Source: Ridgeia piscesae (lineage: Eukaryota > Annelida > Polychaeta > Sabellida > Siboglinidae). From it: a stretch of DNA of 64,000 bases. Each line of letters opens with the position of its first letter. Position 1 is the first letter of the stretch. Both the position numbers and the translations under genes were made by a program. The stretch lies in assembly GCA_025642075.2 (NCBI GenBank), contig JAODUO010000426.1:312501-376500 (forward strand). The letters run 5' to 3'. Shown here in pieces: positions 11,551 to 25,924 of this stretch. Below the pieces are notes generated by a model that was given only the letters and a program-made list of their open reading frames with translations, did no database searches and was not told the origin of the DNA.

Positions 11551-12205
11551 GAAAACAGCTGCCACGTATGAGTTGAAAGGTACCAGGTACATAGACTACA
11601 GCCAGGCATCATTGACTACAATGGAAACAAGTGCAAGAATGTTATATGTAATACTTGCATGATATAATAGTGTACACCTATTGTATTAACATTTTAATCA
11701 ATCATCGCTGTCATAAAAATCTAAATTATTTTGCATAAAATGTAATGGAAATAACAACATTCCGTAATAGTACTGAAATGTGAGTCTCAAAAAACTGTTT
11801 TAATAATTGTGAGATTAATGTAATTCTCCGTTTGACGTTCTGTTAATGAGATAACGGATGCTCCCCCTAAAATACTTCTTGCCCGACCAACAAGAGCCTA
11901 CTACCAGTCCCCCATGTCAATTGTATTTATCATTTCGTCCTTCCCGTCATCTATTCTCTATGGATATGTACTTTCGCAATTACTAAGTTTATTAACAAGA
12001 TCCTGCGTAATCAAATACAATACCGGTACATATCAACACAGGTTGTGTCTGGCTGAGTGATGCCGAGCGATATTGATGGCGACTGTCAACTCAAACTGGC
12101 TTGCGTTGTCAGCGACACTGATAATCTTACAAGTTAGAGAATCCGCGTCGAGTAGACGTTCACAAGAGTGGATTAGCCCCCGACTACTCGCTCTTGTTGC
12201 TTATA

Positions 12206-12281
<76 letters not shown>

Positions 12282-12817
12282 ATATGATATATATATATAT
12301 ATGATGCTAATTCTAAAATAAACAAAGGCCTTTATGTTATGCTATTTAAAATAGTTATGTTGGCTACATATATTTGAAGAGGGGACATGGCTCACCCCAA
12401 TCCCTGAAAATTTGGAGGCTAAGACTTTGGACCCATAACTGCTTGCCTGATTCATAGAGTGACAACACGGATTTATGTGCATATAAGTCCGTGGCACTAA
12501 GTCCATGGCATTAATCTTTCCCCTATAGTTCTACTAATGTGTTCTATTTATATCTATGGTCCGTGGTGACAAGATACAAATGTTACAAGGGTGCCTGTGT
12601 AGGACTTCCCAATCCCACCATTTGGCAAAGAAATTTGTCATCACTCAAATGGGATCAAATTACACAAAGTGCAGGAATCGGCTGGTTCCGCCGTAGGCGA
12701 TATAAGTACCCACCAGGGCGACCAGGCTGCAATCCAAGGGGTGACAGAACAAACAAAAATTAATAATCTATAATGTGCTTGATGGCTAGTGCCTATTAAT
12801 ATATCAACACAAAGGTG
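11551..12817. repeat. First copy of a tandem segmental duplication, internally shortened
   Basis: 11551-12201 matches 12820-13480, and about 12270-12817 matches about 14092-14638. Both matches are nearly identical and in the same orientation. The two matched parts are joined here by an (AT)n tract at about 12204-12300. In the second copy they are separated by about 410 bp of unique DNA plus a longer AT tract. The simplest reading is a duplication of a 1.8 kb unit followed by a deletion in this copy that ended in the AT tract. Confidence 0.85.
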
Positions 12818-12819
12818 TT

Positions 12820-14638
<1,819 letters not shown>

Positions 14639-15092
14639 GAAATTGACAGAGCCCGGCATAATGAATATTTACTGAACTAAGATCTAGTTGCGGCCAATCA
14701 AGTAATTTATTTAATAACTTTCCACTGGGTAGTCGGAAGTTTATATCTGAACTTGTATATTAATTTTACTACTAGACCGATGTAGGGTTTTTAAGAGAGG
14801 GGAGTAATCAGCCTCGCTATATGCCTGTAAATTTGTTTTTATGAACTGAAAAAGTGGGGGGAGATTTCCTATACTGTCCCCTCAGGCTGAAAAGTGGGGG
14901 ACGTGGTCCCCTCGTCCCCCACCGATCGATCGGCGTGTTTCTTCTACACAACTGGGCGGGTATTTGGGCTGTTCCCACGGATGACGCTGTAGCGACAAGC
15001 GAAGTCAATTGTTATAATTGTATAGGTCGAGTCTGTTCACACCTCCATGTTTATGAAGACAATCGGCCAGGGATATTGTCGCGTACCTGGGT
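14639..15092. other. Intronic sequence, nothing recognised
   Basis: This lies between the duplicated block and the GGGTTTGAT array. I see no exon-like segment with splice sites. Confidence 0.5.
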
Positions 15093-15300
15093 TGATGGGT
15101 TTGATGGGTTTGATGGGTTTGATGGGTTTGATGGGTTTGATGGGTTTGATGGGTTTGATGGGTTTGATGGGTTTGATGGGTTTGATCCCTCCCTCCTTCC
15201 CCCTCACTCCTTCCCTCCCTCCCTCCCTCCATCCATCCATCATTCCTACCTCCCTTCCTCCATCCATCATTCCTCCCTCCCTGCCCTCTCTCTTCATAAC
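15093..15300. repeat. 9-bp repeat (GGGTTTGAT)n followed by a (CCCT/CCAT) tract
   Basis: About ten perfect 9-bp units reach 15185. Then a pyrimidine-rich block of CCCT and CCAT tetramers runs to about 15300. The pyrimidine block ends about 30 bp before the acceptor of the EGF exon, so it may extend that exon's polypyrimidine tract. Confidence 0.9.
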
Positions 15301-15332
15301 TCTTTCCGTCAATGCGTGGTTGTCTTTTCTAG

Positions 15333-15443
15333 ATAAAAGCGCATGCACATCCTATCCATGCAAAAACGGTGCGAACTGCATTGCCGATGGACCAAACTAC
15401 CTTTGTAAATGTAAAGGGAATTACGTTGGACATAACTGTGCTA
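15333..15443 (+). CDS. Exon encoding an EGF-like domain
   Basis: The 111-bp exon has an acceptor (TTGTCTTTTCTAG) and a donor (A|GTGAGT) and is phase 1-1, the classic shuffled EGF module. Cysteine spacing is C-x4-C-x5-C-x8-C-x-C-x8-C, canonical for an EGF domain, with the conserved NGANC and YVGHNC segments. The acidic/Asn calcium-binding signature is absent. It follows the CBM14 exon on the same strand and in the same phase, so both probably belong to one secreted or membrane protein. The donor base A can complete a codon with the phase-1 exon at 26812. Confidence 0.8.
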
Positions 15444-15593
15444 GTGAGTATTATTTGTTTCTTTTTAAATATACCCGTGTAACCGGTATTGCTTTAAACG
15501 TTTACGTTTTTTTCTTTTCAAATCTTGCATAATTAGCATTGAATGGTATATACCCCAAACGACCCTAGTCTGTGTGTAATTGTGTGCCTTCCT

Positions 15594-15997
15594 TCCCGCC
15601 CGCCCGCCCGCCCGCCCGCCCGCCCGCCCGCCCGCCCGCCCGCCCGCCCGCCCGCCCGCCCGCCCGCCCGCCCGCCCGCCCGCCCGCCCGCCCGCCCGCC
15701 CGCCCGCCCGCCCGCCCGCCCGCCCGCCCGCCCGCCCGCCCGCCCGCCCGCCCGCCCGCCCGCCCGCCCGCCCGCCCGCCCGCCCGCCCGCCCGCCCGCC
15801 CGCCCGCCCGCCCGCCCGCCCGCCCGCCCGCCCGCCCGCCCGCCCGCCCGCCCGCCCGCCCGCCCGCCCGCCCGCCCGCCCGCCCGCCCGCCCGCCCGCC
15901 CGCCCGCCCGCCCGCCCGCCCGCCCGCCCGCCCGCCCGCCCGCCCGCCCGCCCGCCCGCCCGCCCGCCCGCCCGCCCGCCCGCCGCCCGCCCGTCCA
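15594..15997. repeat. (CCCG)n tetranucleotide array, about 100 units
   Basis: About 395 bp of uninterrupted CCCG. Every frame on both strands is open, giving long Arg-Pro-Pro-Ala or Gly-Arg-Ala-Gly frames that are artefacts. It lies 150 bp downstream of the EGF exon, in the presumed intron. One strand is pure C/G with regular C-runs, so unusual DNA structure is plausible. Confidence 0.97.
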
Positions 15998-16305
15998 CCC
16001 TCAAATTCGCTCTCCACTCGCCCACCTGTTAAACAGGCAATCATTTTGATTAATTTAAGGATTTGCCAATAATACGCCGATTATCGTGTTCTAGAAGTCT
16101 GCCGCTTGCCATGCGAGCCATTGACTGTGAATTTTAATATCTACTACTTATCAACTATTTTACTATTTATTTATTTTTAACTCTTATTATTATTATTACC
16201 TTAAAATTATTATGACTAATATTATTTATTTATAATGAATTGAACAAGTTGTACTAATCAATTTATTTCACAACTGCATTTCTATTTTAAATTTTAAAGG
16301 AAATT

Positions 16306-16700
16306 TCTATAGTCCTGTAGTGTGTAATGAATACTGTCCACAAACGGAACGGTTAGTGAAATCGAGGCATTTGTAAATAACATACCTTCATTAACATTAT
16401 CTGATAGTGATAACTTAGCAGTAATTCAGGTAAATGGATATGACTATATTTCCCAAGAAAAACGTTGCAGTATTAAAGTTTTTGGATCGTTAACATAGAT
16501 GAAAGCATTGACGATGACGTAAGGATGACATTAAATATGTACGAACAATGAGGGGGACAAATAATACAAACAACTGGACGAGAACGATCAAATTCAGTCA
16601 TTATAGGAAACATATACTGTCATCCAAGGCCCTCAACTGATTGGATTTTGAATGGTTTTATCATCGCTGCTATAACCCCAAAACAACAGCGTCATTTTTG
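16306..16700 (+). other. Possible alternative terminal exon, or decayed LINE endonuclease
   Basis: An acceptor-like site (TTTAAATTTTAAAG) precedes a phase-1 reading that would join the EGF exon and stop at TAA near 16374. Further along, 16550-16680 reads SNSVIIGNIYCHPRPSTDWI. That resembles the 'IIG-IYRHP' strand of LINE endonucleases, here with stops on both sides. The two readings compete, and neither is firm. Confidence 0.25.
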
Positions 16701-16764
16701 CAGGGGACTATACTATAAATATGCTAAAAAAATGAGCAAAGACACTGTAGCATTTTCACTTGCA

Positions 16765-19700
16765 AACTTCATTTAGTCTCTTCCCTCACACGCCTCTTCC
16801 TACATGGTTCATTCAGTCTCTTCCCCCACACGCCTCTTCCTACAGGGTTCTTGCAGTCTCTTCCCTCACACGCCTCTTCCTACAGGGTTCTTTCGGTCTC
16901 TTCCCCACACGCCTCTTCCTACAGGGTTCTTTCAGTCTCTTCCCTCACACGCCTCTTCCTACATGGTTCATTCAGTCTCTTCCCCCACACGCCTCTTCCT
17001 ACAGGGTTCTTTCAGTCTCTTCCCTCACACGCCTCTTCCAACAGGGTTCATTCAGTCTCTTCCCTCACACGCCTCTTCCTACAGGGTTCTTTCAGTCTCT
17101 TCCCTCACACGCCTCTTCCTACAGGGTTCATTCAGTCTCTTCCCTCACACGCCTCTTCCTACAGGGTTCATTCAGTCTCTTCCCTCACACGCCTCTTCCT
17201 ACAGGGTTCTTTCAGTCTCTTCCCTCACACGCCTCTTCCTACAGGGTTCATTCAGTCTCTTCCCTCACACGCCTCTTCCTACAGGGTTCTTTCAGTCTCT
17301 TCCCTCACACGCCTCTTCCTACAGGGTTCATTCAGTCCCTCTCCCTTCACACGTCTCTTCCTACAGGGTTCTTCTGGCCCTCTTCCTCACACGCCTCTTC
17401 CTACAGGGTTCATTCAGTCTCTTCCTCACACGTCTTCCTACAGCTCCGATCCAGTCTCTTCCCCACACGCCTCTTCCTACAGGGTTCTTTCAGTCTCTTC
17501 CCCTTCCATCGTCTCTTCCAGGGTTCATTCAGTCCCTCCCTCACACACGCCTTCCTTCCTACAGGGTTCATTCAGCCTTCTTCCTTCACACGCCCTTCCT
17601 AAGCAGCATTGGGTGAGGTATCAACATTGTCTTCCTACAGGGTTCATTCAGTCTCTTCCCTCACACGCCTCTTCCTACAGGGTTCTTTCAGTCTCTTCCC
17701 TCACACGCCTCTTCATACAGGGTTCACTCAGTCTCTTCCCCACACGCCTCTTCCTACAGGGTTCTTGCAATCTCTTCCCTCACACGCATCTTCATACAGG
17801 GTTCTTTCGGTCTCTTCCCCCACACGCCTCTTCCTACAGGGTTCATTCAGTCTCTTCCCCCACACGCCTCTTCCTACAGGGTTCTTGCAATCTCTTCCCT
17901 CACACGCCTCTTCCTACAGGGTTCTTTCGGTCTCTTCCCCCACACGCCTCTTCCTACAGGGTTCTTTCAGTCTCTTCCCTCACACGCCTCTTCCTACAGG
18001 GTTCACTCAGTCTCTTCCCCACACGCCTCTTCCTACAGGGTTCACTCAGTCTCTTCCCCACCACACGCCTCTTTCTACAAGGTTCTTTCAGTCTCTTCCC
18101 TCACACGCCTCTTCCTACAGGGTTCACTCAGTCTCTTCCCAACACGCCTCTTCCTACAAGGTTCTTTCAGTCTCTTCCCTCACACGCCTCTTCCTACAGG
18201 GTTCACTCAGTCTCTTCCCCACACGCCTCTTCCTACTGGGTTCACTCAGTCTCTTCCCTCACACGCCTCTTCCTACAGGGTTCATTCGGTCGCTTCCCCA
18301 CACGGCTTTTCCTACAAGGTTCTTTCAGTCTCTTCCCCCACACGGCTTTTCCTATAAGGTTCTTTCAGTCTCTTCCCCCACACGGCTTTTCCTATAAGGT
18401 TCTTTCTCTGGTCTCTTCCCCTACACGGCTTTTCCTTATATGGTTCTTTCTGGTCTCTTCCCCCAGATGACGCCTCTTCCTACAAGGTTCTTTCAGTCTC
18501 TTCCGCCACACGGCTTTTCCTACAAGGTTCCTTCAGTCTCTTCCCCCACACGGCTTTTCCTATAAGGTTCTTTCGGTCTCTTCGCCCCACATGCCTCTTC
18601 CTTCAGGGTTCATTCAATATCTTCCCCCACACGCCTCTTCCTACAGGGTTCAGTCAGTCTCTTCCCCACACGCCTCTTCCTACTGGGTTCACTCAGTCTC
18701 TTCCCCACCACACGCCTCTTTCTAATAGGTTCTTTCAGTCTCTTCCCTCACACGCCTCTTCCTACAGGGTTCACTCAGTCTCTTCCCAACACGCCTCTTC
18801 CTACAAGGTTCTTTCAGTCTATTCCCTCACACGCCTCTTCCTACAGGGTTCACTCAGTCTCTTCCCCGGCTTTTCCTACTGGGTTCACTCAGTCTCTTCC
18901 CCCAGCCTCTTCCTACAGGTTCATCCAGTTGTTTCCACACGGCTTTTCAGGGAACATTCAGTCTCTTCCTCAGCATGTCGCCTTCCACAGGGTTCTTCAG
19001 TCTTCTTCCCTCACACGCCTTTCCTACAGGGTTCATTCAGTCTCTCTTTCCCTCACACGCCTTCCTACAGGGTTCTTTCCAGTCTCTTCCCCTCACACGC
19101 CCTTCCTACAGGGTTCATTCAGTCTCTTCCCTCACACGCCTCTTCCTACAGGGTTCAGTCAAACTCTTCCCTCACACGCCTCTTCCTGTGTAGTTCTTTC
19201 AGTCTCTTCCTCATACGCCTTCCTTCTTGACAGGGCCCATTCACCTCTTCCTCACACGCCTCTTCCCAGGGTTCTTTCAGTCTCTTCCCCCACACGCCTC
19301 TTCCTACAGGGTTCATTCAGTCTCTTCCCTCACACGCCTCTTCCTACAGGGTTCTTTCAGTCTCTTCCCTCACACGCCTCTTCATACAGGGTTCACTGTC
19401 TCTTCCCCCACACGCCTCTTCCTACAGGGTTCTTGCAATCTCTTCCCTCACACGCCTCTTCCTACAGGGTTCTTTCGGTCTCTTCCCTCACACGCCTCTT
19501 CCTACAGGGTTCATTCAGTCTCTTCCCCCACACGCCTCTTCCTACAGGGTTCTTGCAATCTCTTCCCTCACACGCCTCTTCCTACAGGGTTCTTTCGGTC
19601 TCTTCCCACACGCCTCTTCCTACAGGGTTCACTCAGTCTCTTCCCCACACGCCTCTTCCTACAGGGTTCACTCAGTCTCTTCCCCACACGCCTCTTCCTA

Positions 19701-22700
19701 CAGGGTTCACTCAGTCTCTTCCCCACCACACGCCTCTTTCTACAAGGTTCTTTCAGTCTCTTCCCTCACACGCCTCTTCCTACAGGGTTCACTCAGTCTC
19801 TTCCCAACACGCCTCTTCCTACAAGGTTCTTTCAGTCTCTTCCCTCACACGCCTCTTCCTACAGGGTTCACTCAGTCTCTTCCCCACACGCCTCTTCCTA
19901 CTGGGTTCACTCAGTCTCTTCCCTCACACGCCTCTTCCTACAGGGTTCATTCGGTCGCTTCCCCACACGGCTTTTCCTACAAGGTTCTTTCAGTCTCTTC
20001 CGCCACACGGCTTTTCCTATAAGGTTCTTTCAGTCTCTTCCCCCACACGGCTTTTCCTATAAGGTTCTTTCGGTCTCTTCCCCCACACGGCTTTTCCTAT
20101 AAGGTTCTTTCGGTCTCTTCCCCCACACGCCTCTTCCTACAAGGTTCTTTCAGTCTCTTCCGCCACACGGCTTTTCCTACAAGGTTCTTTCAGTCTCTTC
20201 CCCCACACGGCTTTTCCTATAAGGTTCTTTCGGTCTCTTCGCCCCACATGCCTCTTCCTTCAGGGTTCATTCAATATCTTCCCCCACACGCCTCTTCCTA
20301 CAGGGTTCACTCAGTCTCTTCCCCACACGCCTCTTCCTACTGGGTTCACTCAGTCTCTTCCCCACCACACGCCTCTTTCTACAAGGTTCTTTCAGTCTCT
20401 TCCCTCACACGCCTCTTCCTACAGGGTTCACTCAGTCTCTTCCCCACACGCCTCTTCCTACTGGGTTCACTCAGTCTCTTCCCCACACGCCTCTTCCTAC
20501 AAGGTTCTTTCAGTCTCTTCCCTCACACGCCTCTTCCTACAGGGTTCACTCAGTCTCTTCCCCACACGCCTCTTCCTACAAGGTTCTTTCAGTCTCTTCC
20601 CTCACACGCCTCTTCCTACAGGGTTCACTCAGTCTCTTCCCCCACACGGCTTTTCCTACAAGGTTCTTTCAGTCTCTTCCGCCACACGGCTTTTCCTATA
20701 AGGTTCTTTCAGTCTCTTCCCTCACACGCCTCTTCCTACAGGGTTCACTCAGTCTCTTCCCCCACACGGCTTTTCCTACAAGGTTCTTTCAGTCTCTTCC
20801 GCCACACGCCTCTTCCTACAAGGTTCTTTCAGTCTATTCCCTCACACGCCTCTTCCTACAGGGTTCACTCAGTCTCTTCCCCACACGCCTCTTCCTACTG
20901 GGTTCACTCAGTCTCTTCCCTCACACGCCTCTTCCTACAGGGTTCACTCAGTCTCTTCCCCACACGCCTCTTCCTACTGGGTTCACTCAGTCTCTTCCCC
21001 ACACGCCTCTTCCTACAAGGTTCTTTCAGTCTCTTCCCTCACACGCCTCTTCCTACAGGGTTCACTCAGTCTCTTCCCCCACACGGCTTTTCCTACAAGG
21101 TTCTTTCAGTCTCTTCCGCCACACGGCTTTTCCTATAAGGTTCTTTCGGTCTCTTCCCCCACACGGCTTTTCCTATAAGGTTCTTTCGGTCTCTTCCCCC
21201 ACACGGCTTTTCCTATAAGGTTCTTTCGGTCTCTTCCCCCACACGGCTTTTCCTATAAGGTTCTTTCGGTCTCTTCCCCCACGGCTTTTCCTATAAGGTT
21301 CTTTCAGTCTCTTCCCCCACACGGCTTTTCCTTCAAGGTTCTTTCAGTCTCTTCCCCCACACGGCTTTTCCTATAAGGTTCTTTCGGTCTCTTCCCCCAC
21401 ACGGCTTTTCCTATAAGGTTCTTTCGGTCTCTTCCCCACACGGCTTTTCCTATAAGGTTCTTTCGGTCTCTTCCCCACACGGCTTTTCCTATAAGGTTCT
21501 TTCGGTCTCTTCCCCCACACGGCTTTTCCTACAAGGTTCTTTCGGTCTCTTCCCCCACACGGCTTTTCCTATAAGGTTCTTTCGGTCTCTTCCCCCACAC
21601 GGCTTTTCCTATAAGGTTCTTTCGGTCTCTTCCCCCACACGGCTTTTCCTATAAGGTTCTTTCAGTCTCTTCCCCACACGGCTTTTCCTATAAGGTTCTT
21701 TCAGTCTCTTCCCCCACACGGCTTTTCCTATAAGGTTCTTTCAGTCTCTTCCGCCACACGGCTTTTCCTATAAGGTTCTTTCAGTCTCTTCCCCCACACG
21801 GCTTTTCCTATAAGGTTCTTTCAGTCTCTTCCCCCACACGGCTTTTCCTATAAGGTTCTTTTCAGTCTCTTCCCCCACACGGCTTTTCCTATAAGTTTCT
21901 TTTCAGTCTCTTCCGCCACACGGCTTTTCCTATAAGGTTCTTTCAGTTCCCCCACACGGCTTTTCCTATAAGGTTCTTTCGGTCTCTTCACACGGCTTTT
22001 CCTATAAGGTTCTTTTCGGTCTCTTCCCCCACACGGTTCTTCCTATAAGGTTCTTTTCTGGTCTTTCCCACGGCTTTTTCCTATAAGGTTCTTTTTCGGT
22101 CTCTTTCCACACGGCTTTTCCTATAAGGTTCTTTCGGTCTCTTCCCCACACGGCTTTTCCTATAAGGTTCTTTCTGGGTCTCTTCCCCACACGCCTTTTC
22201 CTATAAGGTTCTTCGGTCTCTTCCCCCACACGGCTTTTCCTATAAGGTTCTTTCGTTCTCTTCCCCCACACGGCTTTTCCTATAAGGTTCTTTCGGTCTC
22301 TTCCCCCACACGCCTTTTCCTTCAAGGTTCTTTCAGTCTCTTCCCCCACACGGCTTTTCCTATAAGGTTCTTTCGGTCTCTTCCCCCACACGCCTTTTCC
22401 TATAAGGTTCTTTCGGTCTCTTCCCCCACACGGCTTTTCCTATAAGGTTCTTTCGGTCTCTTCCCCACACGCCTTTTCCTATAAGGTTCTTTCGGTCTCT
22501 TCCCCACACGGCTTTTCCTATAAGGTTCTTTCGGTCTCTTCCCCCACACGGCTTTTCCTATAAGGTTCTTTCGGTCTCTTCCCCCACACGGCTTTTCCTA
22601 TAAGGTTCTTTCGGTCTCTTCCCCCACACGGCTTTTCCTATAAGGTTCTTTCGGTCTCTTCCCCCACACGGCTTTTCCTATAAGGTTCTTTCGGTCTCTT

Positions 22701-24492
22701 CCCCCACACGGCTTTTCCTATAAGGTTCTTTCAGTCTCTTCCCCACACGGCTTTTCCTATAAGGTTCTTTCAGTCTCTTCCCCCACACGGCTTTTCCTAT
22801 AAGGTTCTTTCGGTCTCTTCCCCCACACGCCTTTTCCTACAAGGTTCTTTCAGTCTCTTCCCCCACACGCCTTTTCCTATAAGGTTCTTTCAGTCTCTTC
22901 CCCCACACGCCTTTTCCTACAAGGTTCTTTCGGTCTCTTCCCCCACACGGCTTTTCCTATAAGGTTCTTTCGGTCTCTTCCCCCACACGGCTTTTCCTAT
23001 AAGGTTCTTTCGGTCTCTTCCCCCACACGGCTTTTCCTATAAGGTTCTTTCGGTCTCTTCCCCCACACGGCTTTTCCTACAAGGTTCTTTCAGTCTCTTC
23101 CCCCACACGGCTTTTCCTATAAGGTTCTTTCAGTCTCTTCCCCCACACGGCTTTTCCTATAAGGTTCTTTCGGTCTCTTCCCCCACATGCCTCTTCCTAC
23201 AAGGTTCTTTCAGTCTCTTCCCCCACACGCCTTTTCCTATAAGGTTCTTTCGGTCTCTTCCCCCACATGCCTCTTCCTACAAGGTTCTTTCAGTCTCTTC
23301 CCCCACACGCCTCTTCCTATAAGGTTCTTTCAGTCTCTTCCCCCACACGCCTCTTCCTACAAGGTTCTTTCAGTCTCTTCCGCCACACGGCTTTTCCTAT
23401 AAGGTTCTTTCGGTCTCTTCCCCCACATGCCTCTTCCTTCAGGGTTCATTCAATATCTTCCCCCACACGCCTCTTCCTACAGGGTTCACTCAGTCTCTTC
23501 CCCACACGCCTCTTCCTACAGGGTTCACTCAGTCTCTTCCCTCACACGCCTCTTCCTACAGGGTTCATTCAGTCTCTTCCCCCACACGGCTTTTCCTATA
23601 AGGTTCTTTCAGTCTCTTCCCCCACACGGCTTTTCCTATAAGGTTCTTTCAGTCTCTTCCCCCACACGCCTTTTCCTATAAGGTTCTTTCAGTCTCTTCC
23701 CCCACACGGCTTTTCCTATAAGGTTCTTTCAGTCTCTTCCCCCACACGGCTTTTCCTATAAGGTTCTTTCAGTCTCTTCCCCCACACGGCTTTTCCTATA
23801 AGGTTCTTTCGGTCTCTTCCCCCACACGCCTTTTCCTATAAGGTTCTTTCAGTCTCTTCCCCCACACGGCTTTTCCTATAAGGTTCTTTCGGTCTCTTCG
23901 CCCCACATGCCTCTTCCTTCAGGGTTCATTCAATATCTTCCCCCACACGCCTCTTCCTACAGGGTTCATTCAGTCTCTTCCCTCACACGCCTCTTCCTTC
24001 AGGGTTCATTCAGTCTCTTCCCTCACACGCCTCTTCTTACAGGGTTCATTCAGTCTCTTCCCCCACACGGCTTTTCCTATAAGGTTCATTCAGTCTCTTC
24101 CCCCACACGGCTTTTCCTATAAGGTTCTTTCAGTCTCTTCCCCCACACGGCTTTTCCTATAAGGTTCTTTCAGTCTCTTCCCCCACACGGCTTTTCCTAT
24201 AAGGTTCTTTCGGTCTCTTCCGCCACACGGCTTTTCCTACAGGTTTCTTTCGGTCTCTTCGCCCCACATGCCTCTTCCTTCAGGGTTCATTCAATATCTT
24301 CCCCCACACGCCTCTTCCTACAGAGTTCATTCAGTCTCTTCCCTCACACGCCTCTTCCTACAGGGTTCATTCAGTCTCTTCCCCACACGCCTCTTCCTAC
24401 AGGGTTCATTCAGTCTCTTCCCCCACACGCCTCTTCATACAGGGTTCAATCAGTCTCTTCCTCCACACGCCTCTTCCTACAGGATTCATATT
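16765..24492. repeat. 7.7 kb array of a 40-bp splice-acceptor-like unit
   Basis: Roughly 190 head-to-tail copies of a 40-bp unit. Two main variants occur: one contains TCTTCCCTCACACGCCTC then TTCCTACAGGGTTC, the other CACACGGCTTTTCC then TATAAGGTTCTTTC. The first dominates the two ends, the second about 21.1-23.4 kb, and both mix between. A marker variant with CATTCAATAT appears at 18611, 20268, 23447, 23927 and 24288. The block at about 17640-18400 recurs at about 19300-20100, showing higher-order duplication with a step of about 1.66 kb. Units of irregular length cluster near 17.35-17.62, 18.9-19.27 and 21.9-22.2 kb. Because 40 is not a multiple of 3, a frame cycles through all three registers, which explains the open frames up to 539 codons. 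Confidence 0.95.
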
Positions 24493-24954
24493 ATGCACAG
24501 GTACACTTATTGATAATTTCATATTTATTAAAACTGTTTTGATCATCAGCGCCATATTTTATTTAATGGACACCACTCTTAAAGAAAAACATTCTATAAC
24601 ATTCATACAAGTTTGTGTACAAAATAATGAGGCTATGTTAAAACTAAACATATATGCACTGTTATGAGATATAACACAGATAGAAACAAGCCGAAATGCT
24701 GACGTAAACCGTAATTATAATATGATCATAAAAGAATAAACCACGCTGAAAATAAGTATATGAAATGTATGTGAAATGTGAAATGTATGTGAAATCAAAT
24801 AAATACACGCATAACAAATCAACCTATTTAACTAAAGACCTGCTAACCTCAATAGGATACACGCACGAACTTTGCCCCCAATTAAAACTCACAAACTATA
24901 CAAAATAGCAATGCACATATACAGTGCGTCTGTTTGTACTTATCATAAAATATA
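24493..24954. other. AT-rich, no gene recognised
   Basis: This flanks the 40-bp array. It contains a small local duplication of a GAAATGTATGT motif near 24762-24795. Confidence 0.5.
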
Positions 24955-25550
24955 TTCTTAATTGACTGTTTGTATTATTTTCTGACCTAAACAGCCGATT
25001 ACTGTACAACACAGGTACTTAAGGAATGTTCATTTGTGAAACATATCTATGTAGCCTAAAATATAAAACGAGCATTTCTTGGTAACGGCCATTTTACAAA
25101 ATGGCTGCCAAAGTAATATTCTCGAAACTGTATAACTGCGCCATATAGAACAATAACAATGTGGTATTGTGATTTATATTTACATTTTTGGACTTCTATT
25201 TTCACATCAGCCATTTTAAAGATGGCGGTCGTGAATGTAAATGTCACATTATGTCAAATTCCGCTTCACAAAGAGCAATTACTTTTAAATGTGTGATAGA
25301 TTGTTGGATACCGGTATCAAAAATAGTATCATTGATTATCAACGGCATTTATAGTTTCCCCGTTTGGAAGATAGCGTCCGGTTAAGCCCACTACAGTGTA
25401 TATTAATTACAACATAATCAAGAGCCATTATGGTTGATGCGGTAAGGGTTTACATCATGATTCCCTTCTATGATTGTGCCTCTTCCCAATGCCTTCTCAA
25501 CTATTCCTCCAACATTGGCAACTTCTACTTGACATGTTTGTAGTTTCTGC
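24955..25550 (+). repeat. Dispersed repeat family, copy 1
   Basis: Aligns by eye along its whole length with 28078-28600, with substitutions and small indels. Shared landmarks include CTTAATTGACTGTTTG, ACCTAAACAGCCGATT, AAAATGGCTGCCAAAG, CAGCCATTTTAAAGATGGC, CACAAAGAGCAATTAC and ATAGCGTCC. It contains inverted CCATTTT/AAAATGG motifs that resemble YY1 sites. The class of element is unknown; no terminal repeats were identified. Confidence 0.8.
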
Positions 25551-25920
25551 GACGGCATGTTTCAATCCTCGATGACAATATCATTATAATGCTTCTACCT
25601 TCCTGCTAATATCGTCCGCCATTTGTGAAATTTCGGAATGTAATGGCGTCACTCCTTGGAATTTCCTCTCCGATTCGACTGCGGATACGTTTTGAATCGC
25701 TACATGGACATATTAAGTTTGTCGCATCAACAAACCGCACCCGCATCTGCACATATGGAATCACTCCAGTGCGTTCTCACTGTTGCATTTGTTCCCATAC
25801 CGATCCCCGCATGACGCATCCGTAAATATGGATTCCTGGCTTAAGTCGTTCACCATCTACTAAGTTTTTCTAGTTCGTTATTAATAATTACGCGTGCTGT
25901 GACCACAATATTCCTAGCTA
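25551..25920. other. No recognised feature
   Basis: One 66-codon frame (25625-25825) has no known domain. Confidence 0.4.
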
Positions 25921-25924
25921 GTGT

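Noticed and set aside
15543..16072. Long Arg-Pro-Ala and Gly-Arg-Ala frames
   Set aside because: They are readings of (CCCG)n; all six frames are open, so they carry no coding evidence.
16851..18470. A 539-codon open frame and its neighbours in the 40-bp array
   Set aside because: The frame exists because type-A units lack stops in all three registers and 40 bp cycles the registers. It shows 40-residue periodicity and has no start context or domain.
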